A stretch of DNA of 64,000 nt, taken from the NCBI RefSeq assembly GCF_000247645.1, contig NZ_AHWA01000002.1, positions 62,001 to 126,000 of the forward strand, written 5' to 3'. The DNA comes from Salinibacterium sp. PAMC 21357 (GTDB taxonomy: Bacteria; Actinomycetota; Actinomycetes; Actinomycetales; Microbacteriaceae). The translations under genes and the position numbers were made by a program. Positions 62,126 through 64,000 of this stretch are shown here, in pieces; position 1 is the first letter of the stretch; each line of letters opens with the position of its first letter. The notes under the pieces were generated by a model. The model made no database searches. It saw nothing but the letters and a program-made list of their open reading frames with translations, and had not been told where the DNA came from.

Positions 62126-63500
62126 GCGCAGCATCTGCCTTTTCTCGCGCTGTGGGAAGTTCTGCGCGCACTAGATACCCGCCTCGCGACAGGGTGCGAA
62201 GTTCCAACGTTCCTCCGACGGCATTGACGCGTTCCGCCATGCCGATCAGACCGAGGCCAGTGGATGATCGTCTGCTCGCCGAGCGCCCCGTATTGCTGAT
62301 TTCGATCTCGACGCTGTGCTCGCTCCACCGCAATCGCACATCCGCCGTACCCGCTGGGCCGGCATGTTTGCGCGCGTTGGTGAGGGCCTCTTGGGCAATC
62401 CGATAGAGGGTGACGGAGGTGGCGGCACTAATCGGATGCGCGTCGCCGAGTTCCTGAAATTGGGTCGGGAGTCCGGCTGCGCGACTGGAGTTAATGAGCT
62501 CCCTAATACTGTGGAGGCCCAAGGTCGATGCCGCAGCGGTGTCCGTCTCGCGAGCGTCGGCATCGCGCAGGGTGCCCAGCAGGCGGTGCATTTCATCGAT
62601 TGCCTGCCGTGACCCGCTCTCAACGGCCTCAAGCGATTGGGAGGCAGCATCCGCATCCGTTCTCAGCACAGTGCGGGCTGCCGCCGCTTGCACTCCCATG
62701 ATGGAGACGTGGTGGGCGACAACGTCATGCAGCTCGCGCGCAATTCGTAGTCGTTCGATCGTTACCGCTTGCGCCGCAATAAGTTCACGTTCGCGCACCA
62801 GCTCGAGTGAGCGTTCTTTGAGCGCTTGCCGTTCGAGTCGCGAATGGTAAGCGCGCTCCCCGAAATAGTAGGCGGCACCGAAGTAGAGAACGTTGGTCAG
62901 CAGTTGGATGACAAGGTACGCGAGAAGCGGGGAAAATGCTCCGGCCCGCGAAAGTCCGCTGAGCGCATCAGGATCTGTCGTCGAACGAGCGATAGCGATC
63001 GCGAGCCACACAAACATCGCGGCGATGATGATGACTCTGATGAGTGTTGCGATGCGACGACGGGGCTCCCAGACCCCTACCGAGTAGATACCGATAAAGA
63101 GCGCAATATTGTTGAAGGTGATCTCAGGAACCTGGATTGTTGCGCCAAAAATGAAGACGGCAGACACGATAATCGCTACGAGTACTGGCCACTTACGGCG
63201 GTAGAGCAGGGGCAGCGCGATTAGTGCCGCCCACACCAGAGTAAGCACCGGTTCGGCGGGTTCGTCATAGAACCCAGCGATGCGATAGAGAACGGTGCTC
63301 AACGCTGTGCCAACAAACAGACCGACCGCTAAAACGACATCCCAACGCCCCACCGGGACAATTGCGGCGTCGAGTGCTGCGGCATCCGGGGTTGCGGCGT
63401 CGAGTGCTGCGGCATCCGGGGTTGCGGCGTCGAGTGTTGGGGCATCCGGGGTTGCGGCGTCAGGGCGGGGCTCTGTCGCCGTATTGATTTCCGTGCGCAT
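62118..63500 (-). CDS. Sensor histidine kinase (NarL-partner type, HisKA_3)
   Basis: 460 residues. N-terminal ~48 residues are a low-complexity repeat (AATPDAAALD units). Then about five or six helices (~52-225), a coiled-coil linker, the phosphoacceptor 'ARELHDVVAHHVSIMGVQAA' (~262-281), and an HATPase with 'ALTNARKHAG' and 'GLGLIGMAERV'. Lacks a large external domain, so it likely senses membrane or envelope state. Coupled to the response regulator gene. Confidence 0.93.
   Translation of the reverse strand: MRTEINTATEPRPDAATPDAPTLDAATPDAAALDAATPDAAALDAAIVPVGRWDVVLAVGLFVGTALSTVLYRIAGFYDEPAEPVLTLVWAALIALPLLYRRKWPVLVAIIVSAVFIFGATIQVPEITFNNIALFIGIYSVGVWEPRRRIATLIRVIIIAAMFVWLAIAIARSTTDPDALSGLSRAGAFSPLLAYLVIQLLTNVLYFGAAYYFGERAYHSRLERQALKERSLELVRERELIAAQAVTIERLRIARELHDVVAHHVSIMGVQAAAARTVLRTDADAASQSLEAVESGSRQAIDEMHRLLGTLRDADARETDTAAASTLGLHSIRELINSSRAAGLPTQFQELGDAHPISAATSVTLYRIAQEALTNARKHAGPAGTADVRLRWSEHSVEIEISNTGRSASRRSSTGLGLIGMAERVNAVGGTLELRTLSRGGYLVRAELPTAREKADAAHE
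63361..63462. repeat. 30-bp tandem repeat inside the histidine kinase gene
   Basis: Units 63361-63390, 63391-63420 and 63421-63450 (third with a CTGC to TTGG change) plus a 12-bp partial copy. On the minus strand they encode repeated Ala-Ala-Thr-Pro-Asp-Ala-x-x-Leu-Asp in the cytoplasmic N-terminus of the sensor kinase. Being a multiple of three, changes in copy number keep the frame. Confidence 0.9.
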
Positions 63501-63543
63501 GCCCCTAGAGTAACCGGCGGGCTGCTCTGTTAGTCGCTGGCCT

Positions 63544-64000
63544 TCACGCCGCGACTAACGGCTGCGACGGACTAACTGTTTCGATGTGGGCAAAGTGCCC
63601 AGCCCGTGCGGCCACTTGCTGCTGAGCGTGCGGAAGCATGTTCGCAAACCAGGCATCATCGCGGTCACTCACAAATACGTCCCGTTTTCCTCGTACTAAC
63701 GTGACGGGGCACTGAATTGTCGCCCACTGGTTTTCATCGTACTGACCGGCGGCCTGGGCACCGCGTACGAATGAACGCGGCCGCAGCTCGGATGCTAGCG
63801 AATCGATTACGGAGGCATCGATGTCATGCCAGTTCGCGAATAGTGGACTACTCAACGGGCCGAGCGCTCCCAAACGATGAAGGCCACGCACCAACCAGTT
63901 GCCCGCGGGGCCGATCGCTGAGAGGAAGCGCATTGCCCCCATCATTCCGGCCAACAAGGGAAGAACGGAGAAACGACGGAGCGGATGCCGCAGCACCGAC
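63544..64000 (-). CDS. Alpha/beta hydrolase, C-terminal part
   Basis: About 150 residues at the window edge; the N-terminus, including the nucleophile elbow, lies outside. Visible are the typical late elements: 'CPVTLVRGKRDVFVSDRDD' with the acid residue and 'ARAGHFAHIETV' with the catalytic His. Substrate cannot be predicted from this part. Confidence 0.8.
   Translation of the reverse strand, partial: SVLRHPLRRFSVLPLLAGMMGAMRFLSAIGPAGNWLVRGLHRLGALGPLSSPLFANWHDIDASVIDSLASELRPRSFVRGAQAAGQYDENQWATIQCPVTLVRGKRDVFVSDRDDAWFANMLPHAQQQVAARAGHFAHIETVSPSQPLVAA

Noticed and set aside
63361-63462. CRISPR array
   Set aside because: The 30-bp units are directly adjacent with no spacers and are coding in frame within a histidine kinase.

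Overview
The window is chromosomal DNA of a high-GC Gram-positive bacterium, most likely an actinomycete of the Microbacteriaceae type. This rests on GC-rich codon use with frequent 'ggatgc' (Asp-Ala) steps, dense operons joined by ATGA or GTGA overlaps, a BlaI/M56 pair, DUF1206, DUF4395, PPK2 and baeRF-type genes, and a large FHA/kinase/MoxR/DUF58 cluster typical of actinomycetes. The exact genus cannot be told from the sequence. No rRNA, tRNA, CRISPR array, integrase or transposase was seen.

Layout. 1-2440: end of a ThrE-type exporter gene, then a stand-alone modification-dependent restriction nuclease gene inserted between two copies of a 78-bp direct repeat made from the 3' end of the exporter gene. 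2455-4989: PfkB-type kinase, TetR repressor and a divergent short-chain dehydrogenase with a TetR-like operator. 5075-10331: a thiol/redox block (thioredoxin-like, DUF4395, CcdA, DsbA-like, Cys-rich membrane protein) with a BlaI repressor, its M56 protease partner and a large palindrome in the divergent promoter. 10396-13105: DUF898 protein, an FHA-like gene pair and a tyrosine phosphatase. 13191-15984: methionine-type ABC importer metNIQ. 16483-25851: a nine-gene operon for a four-carbon polyol (erythritol/threitol type): dehydrogenase, DUF2291, RbsACB-like importer, DhaKL-type kinase, RpiB, triose-isomerase homologue and DeoR regulator. 26049-42043: one coupled operon for an FHA protein, Ser/Thr kinase, an approximately 2000-residue Ig-repeat surface protein, MoxR, DUF58, a transglutaminase-like membrane protein without its catalytic residues, a second FHA protein, a PP2C phosphatase and a tail-anchored protein made of repeated E-S-T-V-V-V motifs. 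42101-50309: methyltransferase/spermidine synthase-like gene, stress genes (CsbD, small membrane protein), LuxR regulator with a FUSC exporter, lipid kinase, two PAP2 phosphatases, DUF1206 and PPK2. 50381-56666: baeRF protein, glycan-binding membrane protein, diaminopropionate ammonia-lyase, and an SPFH/zinc-ribbon trio. 56711-59285: zinc protease and RimK ligase back to back, then an M23 peptidase. 59282-63500: ABC-2 exporter with its two-component system. The right edge cuts an alpha/beta hydrolase.

Two observations stand out. First, the 16-kb phospho-signalling cluster appears to be a self-contained system: kinase, phosphatase, two FHA readers, and a candidate scaffold whose repeated Thr motifs look like kinase acceptor/FHA docking sites, all coupled to export or assembly of a giant surface protein. 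It is bracketed by the methyltransferase gene on the right and by a decayed copy of that gene's promoter and first codons on the left. Second, six unrelated conserved genes (PfkB, SDR, DhaKL, kinase, Ig-repeat protein, M23) each show one clean loss of a single base next to a G or C run. This looks more like residual sequencing error than six real pseudogenes, so these genes are annotated as single loci with a frameshift.
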